From contig CAILBC010000011.1 in the NCBI GenBank assembly GCA_903832325.1, positions 1-46,636 on the forward strand: DNA of 46,636 nt. Reading direction: 5' to 3'. Positions 16,949 through 26,150 of the stretch are shown here, one piece after another (position 1 is the stretch's first letter; each line of letters starts with the position of its first letter). The DNA is from an uncultured Sphingomonadales bacterium (GTDB lineage Bacteria; Pseudomonadota; Alphaproteobacteria; Sphingomonadales; Sphingomonadaceae). Under the pieces are notes generated by a model. That model ran no database searches. It saw nothing but the letters and a program-made list of their open reading frames with translations, and was not told where the DNA came from. The position numbers and the translations under genes are program-made.

Positions 16949-18121
16949 TCAAAGCAGCTCGACGATGGTTACATTGGCCACGCCGCCGCCTTCGCACATC
17001 GTCTGCAGGCCATATTTCAGCCCGCGCGCCTTCAGCGCGTTGAGCAGCGTGGACATCAGCTTGGTACCCGATGCGCCCAGCGGATGGCCCAGCGCGATCG
17101 CCCCGCCATTGACATTCAGCCGCTCGGGATCGGCCCCGGTGTGCTTCAGCCAGGCCATCGGCACCGAGGCAAAAGCCTCATTGACTTCGTACAAGTCGAT
17201 ATCGCCGATCGTCAGCCCGGCACGCGCCAGCGCCTTGTCCGTGGCGAACAGCGGTTCTTCGAGCATGATCACCGGATCGCCGGCGGTCACCACCATCGTG
17301 TGGATCGCGGCGAGCGGGGTCAGGTTGTAGCGTTTCAGCGCCTCTTCCGACACGATCAGCGCGGCGCTGGCGCCATCGCAGATCTGGCTGGCACTGGCCG
17401 CGGTCAACGCGCCGTCGGGGCTCAGCAGTTTGACCCCGGCGATGCTTTCGATCGTCGCGTCAAAGCGAATGCCTTCGTCCACCGTGTGCTGCGCCGGTCC
17501 TTCGGCGGTTTCGATATCCACCGGCACCACTTCGTTGGCAAAGGCCCCGGCCTTGGTCGCGGCAATCGCCTTGAGATGGCTGGTCAGCGCAAACTGATCG
17601 AGCTGATCCTTGGTAAAGCCGTGCTTTTTCACGATCATTTCGGCGCCCATGAACTGAGACCAGTTCACTCCGGGATATTTCGCCTCAAGCCCCGGCGATT
17701 TGTAATTGCCCAGGCCCTCTTTCATGTGGAACACCGCCGTGCTGCCCATCGGCACGCGCGTCATGCTTTCCACGCCCGCGGCAATCACCACATCCTGCGT
17801 GCCCGACATCACCGCCTGCGCGGCGAACTGGATCGCCTGCTGCGATGATCCGCACTGGCGGTCGATGGTCACTGCCGGGGTCGATTGGGGCAGCAGCTTT
17901 GCCGCGAGCACCGCATTGCGGCCGACCTGGCCGGCCTGTTGGCCACCCTGGCTGACGCAGCCCATGATCACGTCCTCGATCGCGGCCGGATCAATGCCGG
18001 TGCGACGGACAATGGCATCGAGCGTGATCGCCGACAGATCGACCGGATGGACCCCGGCCAGCCGGCCATTGCGCCGCCCGCCGGCGGTCCGCACCGCATC
18101 CACGATATAGGCCCTGGCCAT
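16949..18121 (-). CDS. Acetyl-CoA acyltransferase (thiolase)
   Basis: A 390-residue thiolase, the usual family length. The nucleophile is C90 in DRQCGSSQQAI; the other active-site residues are in NEAFASVP, H346 in GHPLGASG and C376 in MCEGGGVAN. It would cleave 3-ketoacyl-CoA to acetyl-CoA and a shorter acyl-CoA (or run in the biosynthetic direction). It is the first gene of the thiolase-SDR-crotonase-tetR operon. No acyl-CoA dehydrogenase or ligase gene is nearby, so only part of the cycle is encoded here. Confidence 0.94.
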   Translation of the reverse strand: MARAYIVDAVRTAGGRRNGRLAGVHPVDLSAITLDAIVRRTGIDPAAIEDVIMGCVSQGGQQAGQVGRNAVLAAKLLPQSTPAVTIDRQCGSSQQAIQFAAQAVMSGTQDVVIAAGVESMTRVPMGSTAVFHMKEGLGNYKSPGLEAKYPGVNWSQFMGAEMIVKKHGFTKDQLDQFALTSHLKAIAATKAGAFANEVVPVDIETAEGPAQHTVDEGIRFDATIESIAGVKLLSPDGALTAASASQICDGASAALIVSEEALKRYNLTPLAAIHTMVVTAGDPVIMLEEPLFATDKALARAGLTIGDIDLYEVNEAFASVPMAWLKHTGADPERLNVNGGAIALGHPLGASGTKLMSTLLNALKARGLKYGLQTMCEGGGVANVTIVELL

Positions 18122-18152
18122 TTCCGTTACGACTCCTGTCTCTCAAGCATGT

Positions 18153-18168
18153 TTAATTGCTCGATTAA
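18153..18168. promoter_or_regulatory. Candidate operator upstream of the acyl-CoA operon
   Basis: TTAAT and ATTAA are inverted around TGCTCG, about 32 bp before the thiolase start. The 16-bp palindrome is A/T-rich in a GC-rich setting and could be the TetR operator. The arms are short, so chance is possible. Confidence 0.35.
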
Positions 18169-18229
18169 GGAGCTTGGCAGGCTTGGTCAAGCGGGCGCCG
18201 GTGATTTCGCAGCGGGCCCTGCACGCCAC

Positions 18230-18529
18230 CTAGTGGTGACGGTTGCTTTTGTAATGCAGGTCTGGCGGGATGGTGGCGCCCAGTTTGCTGCGATCGACGA
18301 TACGGCCGTCTTTCATGCCGCAAACTTGCTGGGCCTTGGCAGCTTCGCGCTGATAGCAGAGCGACTGCGCGGCAGTAAAGCCCGCAGCATGGCCGCCAGG
18401 CCTGCCGCACACCGCGGGAATGTGCTGCGTAGCGGCCTGGCAGGCCGGGGTCAGGCCGACCGATCCCGGCGTGGCCGCCTGCGCGGCACTGGCACACAGC
18501 ATGGCGGCCAGCGCAAGTGTTGTCCTCAT
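18230..18529 (-). CDS. Small exported Cys-rich protein, unknown
   Basis: A 99-residue protein with a clear signal peptide (MRTTLALAAMLCASAAQA, probable cleavage AQA-AT). The mature part has four cysteines (residues 30, 41, 58 and 70), which could form two disulphides, and an HHH-like tail (NRHH). GGAGGA lies about 10 bases upstream of the ATG. The frame remains open far upstream to 19087, but that extension is antisense to the second crotonase gene and has no signal peptide. Not recognised; periplasmic or secreted by inference. Confidence 0.65.
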   Translation of the reverse strand: MRTTLALAAMLCASAAQAATPGSVGLTPACQAATQHIPAVCGRPGGHAAGFTAAQSLCYQREAAKAQQVCGMKDGRIVDRSKLGATIPPDLHYKSNRHH

Positions 18530-18860
18530 CACGATTTCGATCCTCCGGCTGGTTGATTTGAAAAGGTTGGCTGGCTTGAGCAAATCAGATCGCAGCACCG
18601 GCGGCACCGGGCAAAAAAGAGACTTGCGATGCGACCAAAGGCGCTTTCGCGGATAAACCGGTGCGCCAATTCCTGTGGCAAAAGTTGCCCGATGCCATTT
18701 GCGAGTCAAGCCCGTTGATTGGCCAGAATGATTGCCCAGTTTGTTCAGGCAGATTGGCGCACGGCATTGCCAATCCGGCCGGAACCCGTTCGGCGCCACC
18801 ATTTGCGCGGCGGCGCCGGCTGTGGCACGGCTTGCCCCTGATCCGAACGAAAGGCCCGCC

Positions 18861-19670
18861 ATGACCACCCCGCCCTTCCTTGCTGTCGAACGCCATGGCC
18901 GCGTGGCCGTGCTGACGATGAACCGGCCCGAGGCGCTGAACGCGATCGGCACGATCGAGGATTGCGATTGCATCGTCGACACGTTTTTCGCCCTGGGTAA
19001 CGACCGGTCGGTCTCTGCAATCGTGCTGACCGGGTCGGGCCGCGCCTTTTCCAGCGGCGGCAATGTCAAAGGCATGCAGCAGCGCACCGGGATCGGCGTG
19101 CTCGATCAGCCGGATTCGACCCGCGCCAATTACCGCCGCGGGGTGCAGCGCGCGGTGCGTGCGATGCTCGATTGCGAAGTGCCGATGATCGCGGCAATCA
19201 ATGGCCACGCCATCGGGCTGGGGCTGGATCTGGCCTGCCTGTGCGATATCCGCCTGGCCGCCGACAGCGCGAAAATGGCGGCCAGCTTCATCAAGGTCGG
19301 CATCGTGCCGGGCGATGGCGGGGCCTGGTCGCTGCAACGCATTGTCGGCTATTCGCTGGCGGCCGAACTGTTCCTGACCGGGCGCAGCTTTGACGCGGCC
19401 TATGCGCAGGCCATCGGGCTGGTCGGCCGCGTGGTGCCGTTGGACGACTTGTTGCCGGCCGCGCTGGGCATCGCGCAGGAAATTGCCGCCAACCCGCCGC
19501 GCGCGCTGCGCCTGACCAAGAAACTGCTGCGCGAGGCCCAGCACGGCCGCGCGCACGATGTGCTGGAACTGTCCGCCGCGTATCAGGCGATCGTGCACGA
19601 AACGCAGGACCATGCCGAAGCCGTCGCCGCGATCCTGGAAAAACGTCCGCCGCATTTTACCGGTGCCTGA
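18861..19670 (+). CDS. Enoyl-CoA hydratase/isomerase family protein (second crotonase)
   Basis: A 269-residue crotonase-fold protein with the oxyanion segments AFSSGGNVKGM (about 62-72) and NGHAIGLGLDLA (about 114-125). Where classical hydratases have the first glutamate it has D123, and the second region reads GIVPGDGGAW with D152, so the chemistry may be isomerase or another crotonase reaction. GAAAGG precedes the ATG at 18861. It is followed at 34 bp by thiL, with which it shares direction but no known pathway. Confidence 0.88.
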   Translation: MTTPPFLAVERHGRVAVLTMNRPEALNAIGTIEDCDCIVDTFFALGNDRSVSAIVLTGSGRAFSSGGNVKGMQQRTGIGVLDQPDSTRANYRRGVQRAVRAMLDCEVPMIAAINGHAIGLGLDLACLCDIRLAADSAKMAASFIKVGIVPGDGGAWSLQRIVGYSLAAELFLTGRSFDAAYAQAIGLVGRVVPLDDLLPAALGIAQEIAANPPRALRLTKKLLREAQHGRAHDVLELSAAYQAIVHETQDHAEAVAAILEKRPPHFTGA

Positions 19671-19689
19671 TGCGTTACCGGTGCCTGAT
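19657..19689 (+). repeat. 18-bp tandem duplication at the crotonase/thiL junction
   Basis: TTACCGGTGCCTGAT occurs at 19657-19671 and 19675-19689. The first copy holds the crotonase stop codon (TGA); the second lies in the spacer before the thiL ribosome binding site AGGGGG. Confidence 0.85.
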
Positions 19690-19704
19690 TTAGGGGGCCC
19701 ACAT

Positions 19705-20646
19705 ATGGCCGAATCGCGCGAGGAACGCTTCATCGGCATGATGCGCGCGCTGGCCTGCGATCCGGCGGCGCGCGCGCTGGGCGATGATGCCGCGGTGGTC
19801 GATTTCGGTAGCGAAACGCTGGTGATCACGCACGACATGATGGTCGAAGGGGTGCACTGGCTGCCCGGGCAGGATGAGGCCGACATTGCCTGGAAACTGG
19901 TCGCGACCAACCTGTCGGACCTCGCCGCCAAAGGCGCGCAGCCGATCGGGGTGCTGCTGGGCTATACGCTGGGGCCCGATGATGCGCGGTTTGCACAAGG
20001 GCTGGGCGAAGCGCTGGCCGCCTTCGCGGTGCCGCTGCTGGGCGGTGATACGGTATCGGCGGGGCATGGCGCGCGCAGCCACGGGCTGACCGCGCTGGGC
20101 CGGGCGACACACCGCCCGGTGCCGGGGCGCAACGGCGCGCGCGTGGGCGACAGGGTGTGGATCACCGGCCCGGTTGGCGCGGCGATGCTGGGGTTCGAGG
20201 TGCTTGGCGGTGCCATCCGCACTGAAACCGTACCCGATGCCACAACGCGCGCGTTCCGCCGCCCGGTCCCGCGCCTGGCCGAAGGCATCGCGCTGGCGCC
20301 GCTGGTCGGGGCGATGATGGACGTGTCCGACGGCCTGCTGATCGATGCGCAGCGCATGGCGCGGGCCAGCGGGGTCACGCTGGCGCTGCAATCGGCGGCC
20401 GTGCCGATCGCCGAATCCCTGCAGGCCGATGCCGCAGCAGAAGACCGCCGGCACGCGGCGATGACCTGGGGCGATGATTACGAACTGCTGTTCACCCTGC
20501 CCCCGGACATCGCCCCGCCCTGTCTCGCACATGCAATAGGGCGGGTGGAGGAATACCGTGGTCACAGCCTGTTGCTGGACGGTGCAGCGCCGCAGGGGCG
20601 GCTGGGATATTGGCACGACGAGCCCGGGATTGCCGACCCCGGTTGA
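19705..20646 (+). CDS. thiL: Thiamine-monophosphate kinase
   Basis: ThiL phosphorylates thiamine monophosphate to the active cofactor thiamine diphosphate. The 313 residues show the N-terminal LGDDAAVVDFG and THDMMVEGVHW metal/ATP segments, WKLVATNLSDLAAKGAQP, LLGGDTVSA, and MMDVSDGLLIDAQRMA near the middle, then TWGDDYELLFT. All are hallmarks of the AIR synthase-like ThiL family. The ATG at 19705 is preceded by AGGGGG; reading further upstream would overlap the crotonase gene. No other thiamine gene or TPP riboswitch is visible. Confidence 0.95.
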   Translation: MAESREERFIGMMRALACDPAARALGDDAAVVDFGSETLVITHDMMVEGVHWLPGQDEADIAWKLVATNLSDLAAKGAQPIGVLLGYTLGPDDARFAQGLGEALAAFAVPLLGGDTVSAGHGARSHGLTALGRATHRPVPGRNGARVGDRVWITGPVGAAMLGFEVLGGAIRTETVPDATTRAFRRPVPRLAEGIALAPLVGAMMDVSDGLLIDAQRMARASGVTLALQSAAVPIAESLQADAAAEDRRHAAMTWGDDYELLFTLPPDIAPPCLAHAIGRVEEYRGHSLLLDGAAPQGRLGYWHDEPGIADPG

Positions 20647-20800
20647 CCGGGCGCAAGGAAAGGCTTGCCGACCACGAATAAATCCCTAGCCTTCACCGCT
20701 TCTCCACACACGGGGATCCGCCTCGCGTCGCTCAAATGGCACGCACCATTGGCATGCCGGACCGGCCGGCGCGGGCAGGACAGAATAGGGGGATGCCAAC

Positions 20801-22915
20801 GTGAATCTTGTTGAAATTTCAATCGGTCTGGGATTGCTGGCGATTGTCTATGGCTTTGTCACCAGCCGCCAGGTGCTGGGTGCATCGGCAGGCAACCAGA
20901 CCATGCAGGACATTGCCGGCGCGATCCAGGAAGGCGCGCAGGCCTATCTGAAGCGCCAATATACCGCGATCGCGATTGTCGGCGTGGTCGTCGCGGCCAT
21001 CGTTCTGTGGTTTTTGGGCCCGATTGCGGCCACCGGGTTCGTGATCGGCGCGGCGCTGTCGGGCGCGGCCGGCTTTATCGGCATGAACGTTTCGGTGCGC
21101 GCCAATGTGCGCACCGCCGCTGCCGCGCAGAACGGGCTGCAGGCCGGTCTGACGCTGGCGTTTCGCGCCGGTGCGATCACCGGCATGCTGGTCGCCGGTC
21201 TGGCGCTGCTCGCGATTGCCTGCTTCTTCTGGTACCTGATCGGGCCCGGTGGCTATGCGCCGGAATCGCGCAATGTGGTCACCGCGTTGACCACGCTGGC
21301 GCTGGGCGCATCGCTGGTATCGATCTTTGCGCGTCTTGGTGGCGGGATCTTTACCAAGGCCGCCGACGTCGGCGCCGATCTGGTCGGCAAAGTCGAAGCC
21401 GGCATCCCGGAAGATGACCCACGCAACCCGGCGGTGATTGCCGACAACGTGGGCGACAATGTTGGCGATTGCGCCGGCATGGCCGCCGACTTGTTCGAAA
21501 CGTATGTCGTCACCATTGGTGCGACGATGATCATGACCGCGCTGCTGGTCAAAACATCGACCAACCTGCTGGCGCTGATGAGCGTTCCGCTGCTGATCGG
21601 CGGGGTGTGCATCGTCACCTCGATCATCGGCACCTATTTCGTGAAGCTGGGCAAATCGAACAACATCATGGGCGCGATGTACAAGGGCTTCCTTGTCACC
21701 GCGGTGCTGTCGATCCCGGCGATCTGGTTTGCCATCCAGTATGCGCTGGGCGACATGGAAGCGGTCACTGCCTACCGGGCGTTCGACCATGACTATGTCT
21801 TTTCCGGGCGTCTGCTGTTCTATGCCGGTCTGGTCGGGCTGGTGCTGACCGGTCTGATCATCTGGATCACCGAATATTACACCGGCACCCAATATCGCCC
21901 GGTGCGGTCGATCGCCAAATCGTCGGAAACCGGGCATGGCACCAATGTCATCCAGGGTCTGGCGATCAGCATGGAGGCGACCGCCCTTCCCGCGCTGGCC
22001 ATCGTGACCGCGATGGTTGTCACGTTCAAACTGGCCGGGCCACTGGGCATTGCCTATGGCGCAACCGCGATGCTGGCGCTGGCCGGGATGGTCGTGGCGC
22101 TTGATGCCTATGGCCCGGTTACCGACAATGCCGGCGGCATTGCCGAAATGGCGGGGCTGGACGACAGCGTGCGCGAAAAAACCGATGCGCTCGATGCCGT
22201 GGGCAACACCACCAAGGCCGTGACCAAGGGCTATGCCATCGGTTCGGCAGGGCTTGCCGCGCTGGTGCTGTTTGCCGCCTATACCACCGACTTGCGGGAA
22301 TTTTTCCCCACGCTGAAAGTCGATTTCAGCCTGGAAAATCCCTATGTCATCGTCGGCCTGCTGCTGGGTGCGCTGTTGCCCTATCTGTTCGGCGCCATGG
22401 GCATGACCGCGGTCGGTCGCGCCGCGGGTGACGTGGTGATCGATGTGCGTGACCAGTTTGCCAACAATCCGGGGATCATGGCCGGCACCAGCCGTCCGGA
22501 TTATGCCCGGACGGTCGATCTGGTGACCAAGGCGGCGATCCGCGAAATGATCATTCCTTCGCTGCTGCCGGTGCTGGCACCGGTGGTGGTCTATTTCGTG
22601 ATCTCGCTGGTGGCGGGGCCAACCAACGGCTTTGCCGCGCTCGGCGCGCTGCTGCTGGGTGTGATTGTCAGCGGGCTGTTTGTCGCGCTGTCGATGACAT
22701 CGGGCGGCGGGGCGTGGGACAACGCCAAGAAGTATATCGAAGACGGCCACCACGGCGGCAAAGGCTCTGACGCGCACAAGGCGGCAGTGACCGGCGACAC
22801 CGTTGGCGATCCCTACAAGGATACCGCAGGCCCTGCGGTCAATCCGATGATCAAGATCACCAACATCGTCGCGCTGCTGCTGCTGGCGGCGCTGGCCGGC
22901 CACGGCTTGTCATAA
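20801..22915 (+). CDS. hppA: Membrane-bound proton-pumping pyrophosphatase
   Basis: An integral-membrane ion pump driven by PPi hydrolysis, 704 residues with about 16 hydrophobic segments. The PPi/Mg-binding motifs are [38 protein letters not shown] and, near the C-terminus, [15 protein letters not shown]. The motif GNTTKA has Lys where K+-dependent pumps have Ala, so this should be the K+-independent H+-pumping type. The start is GTG at 20801 with AGGGGGA 7 bases upstream; the ATG at 20793 is out of frame and closes at once. Confidence 0.97.
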   Translation: MNLVEISIGLGLLAIVYGFVTSRQVLGASAGNQTMQDIAGAIQEGAQAYLKRQYTAIAIVGVVVAAIVLWFLGPIAATGFVIGAALSGAAGFIGMNVSVRANVRTAAAAQNGLQAGLTLAFRAGAITGMLVAGLALLAIACFFWYLIGPGGYAPESRNVVTALTTLALGASLVSIFARLGGGIFTKAADVGADLVGKVEAGIPEDDPRNPAVIADNVGDNVGDCAGMAADLFETYVVTIGATMIMTALLVKTSTNLLALMSVPLLIGGVCIVTSIIGTYFVKLGKSNNIMGAMYKGFLVTAVLSIPAIWFAIQYALGDMEAVTAYRAFDHDYVFSGRLLFYAGLVGLVLTGLIIWITEYYTGTQYRPVRSIAKSSETGHGTNVIQGLAISMEATALPALAIVTAMVVTFKLAGPLGIAYGATAMLALAGMVVALDAYGPVTDNAGGIAEMAGLDDSVREKTDALDAVGNTTKAVTKGYAIGSAGLAALVLFAAYTTDLREFFPTLKVDFSLENPYVIVGLLLGALLPYLFGAMGMTAVGRAAGDVVIDVRDQFANNPGIMAGTSRPDYARTVDLVTKAAIREMIIPSLLPVLAPVVVYFVISLVAGPTNGFAALGALLLGVIVSGLFVALSMTSGGGAWDNAKKYIEDGHHGGKGSDAHKAAVTGDTVGDPYKDTAGPAVNPMIKITNIVALLLLAALAGHGLS

Positions 22916-22938
22916 CCTGCTGAACCATCGGCAATTGC

Positions 22939-22979
22939 AAAACCCCGTCCGGGCTCTGGCCTGGGCGGGGTTTTCTTTT
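22939..22979 (+). terminator. Rho-independent terminator of hppA
   Basis: AAAACCCCG and CGGGGTTTT form a stem 23 bp after the hppA stop codon, followed by TTTTCTTTT. This is the clearest intrinsic terminator in the window. Confidence 0.9.
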
Positions 22980-23163
22980 GCCTGCAGCGCGGACGGGCGA
23001 ACCAAAGCTTTTGGCACAGAACAATTTGAACCGGATTTTTGCCAAGGTTTCAGTGCCGGAGCGAGTCCTTTTAGCAAATGGTCAATGACCCTGATTGCCT
23101 TCTGCGCGCGCGATACCCATCATTCCGCAGGGGGACTGTCCAAAGTCAGCGACAGGGCCGAGC

Positions 23164-23205
23164 AATAATGCTGCGAAATGAGGAAATAATGCTGCGAAAT
23201 GAGGA
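23164..23205 (+). repeat. 21-bp duplication over the LuxR-type start codon
   Basis: ATAATGCTGCGAAATGAGGAA is present twice in tandem with a period of 21 bp, so reading frame is kept and both an ATG and a GAGGA are duplicated. Confidence 0.9.
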
Positions 23206-24286
23206 AATCTACGAGGCGTTGTTCGACGACGATGCCTTTTCAGCGCTTCCCAACACGCTGGCCAGTCAATTTGGTGCAAGGTCCGGATTGATAAACTGGA
23301 CCAGCTCAGCCGGAAATATCGAGAACCTGGCCCACAGCTATTTCACTCACGAATTCCTCGGCCCTTATGCCGCACGCTTTGTGAAGACTGATCCTTGGCA
23401 ACAGTGCGCCTTTTTTCCACACCGCATCAATACGATATTCAGCGCGGAGGACGAAGTTCCGCAAAGCGCGTTTCGACGCAGCCCCGTTTACGTCGACCTC
23501 ATCAAATCCATCGGTGATGATACGTTCCATTGTATGGGCGGAGGCTTTTCCACGCCTTGGGGCATGGGAGCAGTCGGGCTCAACCGCGCCGAACGGGCGG
23601 GCCCCTTCACCCGCAATGAAGTCTCGGCCCTGGCTGCCTATGCCCACAACATCCGGAACGTGCTGATGGTGCGCGGCGAATTGTCGGGTCTGCGCCGTTC
23701 CACTGCACTTTTGCACGGCATCCTCGATGCCTTTGCAACCGCTGCATTGGTGATCACCGCCAATATGCGGGTCTTGTACCTCAACGCTGCGGCCGAAAGC
23801 ATCATCACCTTGGGCGATGCCATGAAAATCAGCATGGGTTTGCTGACCGCAAGGGATGCCGAAGGCCAAAGCAGACTGAACGCGGCCGTGCACAACGCCA
23901 CGTTGCGCACCCAACCGGCAACCGCAAATGTGACCCTCAACAGATTTACGACAAGTGACGAAGTGACCGAGCCCTACTTCATCTCGGTTACCCCGCTGGC
24001 CAGCCAGGGAATATCGGGCGCCCTTCTTGTCTTTCGCGATCCGGCCGCGGTTCTTCCGGGACACTACCTGGAATTGCAGCGATTTTTTGGATTGACCAGG
24101 GCAGAAGCCAAGATCGCGATCGCCCTTTCAAAGGGGCATTCGACCGCACAGATCGCCGAACATCGCGGCGCAAGCGAAGCGACGGTGCGCGGCCAGATCA
24201 AGGCGATTGCCGCGAAGATCGGGGTTAGCCGGCAGTCCGCGATTGCCGTTGCCGTGGCCCGCATTCCACCAATCCGGTCGGTCTGA
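23168..24286 (+). CDS. LuxR-type helix-turn-helix regulator with PAS-like middle
   Basis: A 365- or 372-residue regulator. The C-terminal domain (FFGLTRAEAKIAIALSKGHS onward) is a LuxR/GerE helix-turn-helix with TAQIAEHRGASEATVRGQIK as the DNA-reading part. The middle (about residues 205-310) looks PAS-like; the N-terminal 190 residues are unassigned. A 21-bp tandem duplication at the start encodes MLRNEEI twice, giving ATG at 23168 and 23189. Only the second has GAGGA at good spacing, supplied by the first copy. No autoinducer synthase is nearby; the exported trio downstream is a possible but unproven target. Confidence 0.85.
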   Translation: MLRNEEIMLRNEEIYEALFDDDAFSALPNTLASQFGARSGLINWTSSAGNIENLAHSYFTHEFLGPYAARFVKTDPWQQCAFFPHRINTIFSAEDEVPQSAFRRSPVYVDLIKSIGDDTFHCMGGGFSTPWGMGAVGLNRAERAGPFTRNEVSALAAYAHNIRNVLMVRGELSGLRRSTALLHGILDAFATAALVITANMRVLYLNAAAESIITLGDAMKISMGLLTARDAEGQSRLNAAVHNATLRTQPATANVTLNRFTTSDEVTEPYFISVTPLASQGISGALLVFRDPAAVLPGHYLELQRFFGLTRAEAKIAIALSKGHSTAQIAEHRGASEATVRGQIKAIAAKIGVSRQSAIAVAVARIPPIRSV

Positions 24287-24324
24287 AGCGTGATGCGTTT
24301 GATCTGAAACGTATCACGCTTCAG
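24286..24324. terminator. Palindromic hairpin after the LuxR-type gene
   Basis: AAGCGTGATGCGTTT and AAACGTATCACGCTT form a 15-bp stem (one G-T type mismatch) around GATCTG, starting at the stop codon. A shorter relative lies at 27793-27826, so it is a dispersed repeat that may also stop transcription. Confidence 0.65.
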
Positions 24325-24347
24325 CATTCCCCATTTTCGCATCGATA

Positions 24348-24610
24348 GAGCGCTTTCCGACCAATCTGGATCACCGTGATTGCGTCAGGACGCCCGGTGG
24401 CGAGGCGCGGTGCGCCGCGGAGGTTGCCCCTGCAAGCATCGCAACGCTGTCCACCGGGTGTCCTGACGCAACCCCGTCGGGGCGGGCCGCTTTTGGCCCA
24501 TCGCTACGTCGCTCGTCCGTCACAATGGGTCCGCATTGCTCCTTCCTCGCTCCTTGCGCTGAGCCAAAATCGGCTCTGTCACGGTGACCCAGATTGGTCG
24601 GAAAGCGCTC
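24348..24610. mobile_element. MITE-like element, 263 bp, TA-flanked
   Basis: Terminal inverted repeats of 32 bp (24348-24379 and 24579-24610, starting GAGCGCTTTCCGACC) differ at about one base. TA lies directly outside both ends (24346-24347 and 24611-24612), as expected for a Tc1/mariner/IS630-type target duplication. A second inverted pair, GCGTCAGGACGCCCGGTGG against CCACCGGGTGTCCTGACGC, lies inside. There is no transposase frame. Confidence 0.75.
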
Positions 24611-24612
24611 TA

Positions 24613-24653
24613 ATTCGCAAAAGACAGGTACCCACGTTTTTGCACAATGCTCT
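24613..24653. repeat. Degenerate dispersed palindrome
   Basis: CGCAAAAGACAGGTACCCACG followed by TTTTTGC and AATGCTC resembles the better preserved unit at 33961-33999. The pattern is a dispersed intergenic repeat in alphaproteobacteria as I recall it. The next 140 bp before the following gene are A/T-rich and show nothing else. Confidence 0.5.
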
Positions 24654-24793
24654 CGGCAGCGTGGCTCAAACACCGCATGAAATTCATCGAACCCATCCCC
24701 CAAATGAGGGATGAAACCGCCGAACACTCTCGATACTTTGCTAAAAAATAATTGATATTTTTCAATATTTTGGTAAATAACGAGGGAATCTCA

Positions 24794-26062
24794 ATGAAAT
24801 TCGGACTTCAAAAGCTGATTTTGCTCTCGGCAACCTCCACATTGGGCTTTTTTACAGCCGTTCCGGAAAGCGGCTATGCCCGCACCGAGCAGAAGGCGGA
24901 ACTGGTGATTCCGCCAGCAACCCAACCCCTGGCCATTCTCAGCTTCATTGCTGGTGCGGAAAATGCCGCACGGACCCGTGCCGAACAAGAATATCTTGCT
25001 TGCGATCTTGGCAAGACCCGCAGCAATGGACAGGTTGATACAAATACCTTCCATGATTTGATCGTAAATTCAGCGCTGTGGGCGCCATACTATTTTGAAC
25101 AGCTTGAAAAGCAATTTGGCAAAGGGTCCGTAATTCTCGATCCTGTTTTCGTTTCGATAGACAAGGATGGAAATCTCTTTCTGAAAGGCGGGGCAGAGAC
25201 AAAACTGGCGAAGCATCGGTACTTTTTCGTTGCGTATGAAAATCCCTATGGCGGCCAGCCTTATTCGATCGGTCATTACCTCAGCCCGATCTTCCCCTCA
25301 ATCTCCTCCGGCATCATGCCAGAGAGCGTGCTGACCTGGAAGGATTTCATCAATTCTGTGAACGAGGCGGGAAAACACCTCCAATCGGGCAAGGTCGATA
25401 CGCCAACCTTTGACCTTGCCATGGGTCCGTCTGCAAAGCGCCCGGAATACCTCCACGTGAAATTTTTCGACAAGTTCATTGATCTTCAGACCAAAGAAAT
25501 AAACGGTGATAAAGACAATAATGATGCAGCGTATTCATACTATAGGACCATTTTGAATATCGATCCAATTTTCGATAATGAATTCATTTTAACCAAGAAA
25601 TTTCTTACTGGCGAAACCAAATTCAGAAGCAAATTGAGCGTTGATCTCGCGCATTACCTCAAGGATAGTGACTACGCCATTTCAGTAAAGGCTGTGGCGA
25701 AAGAGCGCGACGACGCGATCCGGCGTCAGAATGCCGCGAACACCATGATGATTTTGGGCGCGATCATGGGAGGCCTGAATGCTGCCTCGGCCGGCATGGC
25801 AGGCGCCGGCACCGCCACAGCCGTCTCTGCCAATGCCGCCATGGCCCAGGACATGGCAATTGTGGGAATGTCCGCTGAAAAGGCAAACGCAGCGTCGATG
25901 GAGCAATTAGCGCTTGCCAGTGAAAACGTCGACTTATCGGCAAACGGAATCGAAGTCGATATCGGTAATGGCGAATTGATCCGCGCCAAAAACGTCGCAG
26001 ATTTGCGTGAAAAATTCCGCAAAGCAGTGGGAAATCTCCAAAAAAATCAAAATATTCGTTGA
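24794..26062 (+). CDS. Exported protein of unknown function (accessory trio, first gene)
   Basis: A 422-residue protein with a signal peptide (MKFGLQKLILLSATSTLGFF..., probable cleavage after GYA near residue 29). The mature part begins with an Ala-rich helical stretch, has a charged middle (KEINGDKDNNDAAY) and, near residues 320-390, a Gly/Ala/Met-rich segment (GAIMGGLNAASAGMAGAGTA) that could insert in a membrane. I do not recognise the family. GAGGG precedes the ATG. Base composition is clearly more A/T-rich than the flanking chromosome, suggesting horizontal gain. The next two genes are co-directional and also encode exported proteins. Confidence 0.7.
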   Translation: MKFGLQKLILLSATSTLGFFTAVPESGYARTEQKAELVIPPATQPLAILSFIAGAENAARTRAEQEYLACDLGKTRSNGQVDTNTFHDLIVNSALWAPYYFEQLEKQFGKGSVILDPVFVSIDKDGNLFLKGGAETKLAKHRYFFVAYENPYGGQPYSIGHYLSPIFPSISSGIMPESVLTWKDFINSVNEAGKHLQSGKVDTPTFDLAMGPSAKRPEYLHVKFFDKFIDLQTKEINGDKDNNDAAYSYYRTILNIDPIFDNEFILTKKFLTGETKFRSKLSVDLAHYLKDSDYAISVKAVAKERDDAIRRQNAANTMMILGAIMGGLNAASAGMAGAGTATAVSANAAMAQDMAIVGMSAEKANAASMEQLALASENVDLSANGIEVDIGNGELIRAKNVADLREKFRKAVGNLQKNQNIR

Positions 26063-26137
26063 TGATTTTTTGTCATGAAAGCCAACTTAAAAAAAATATT
26101 TTTTTCGAAAAATATGGGAAAATTTATTTTTTCTATA

Positions 26138-26144
26138 TTTTTTT
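26138..26144 (+). other. T7 tract at a frame break in a signal-peptide region
   Basis: Start codons at 26075 and 26114 open a leader (MGKFIFSIFF...) in a frame that closes soon after. One T fewer in this T7 run would join it to the downstream frame and give a normal signal peptide ending SYSWA-DEE. Confidence 0.6.
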
Positions 26145-26150
26145 ATATTA

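Noticed and set aside
20819..22903. A 694-codon frame antisense to hppA
   Set aside because: It mirrors the whole hppA gene and has a His/Asp/Gln-rich non-protein-like composition.
26138..26144. Programmed ribosomal frameshift at the T tract
   Set aside because: No downstream stimulatory structure or conserved slippery heptamer context can be shown; indel or phase variation is simpler.
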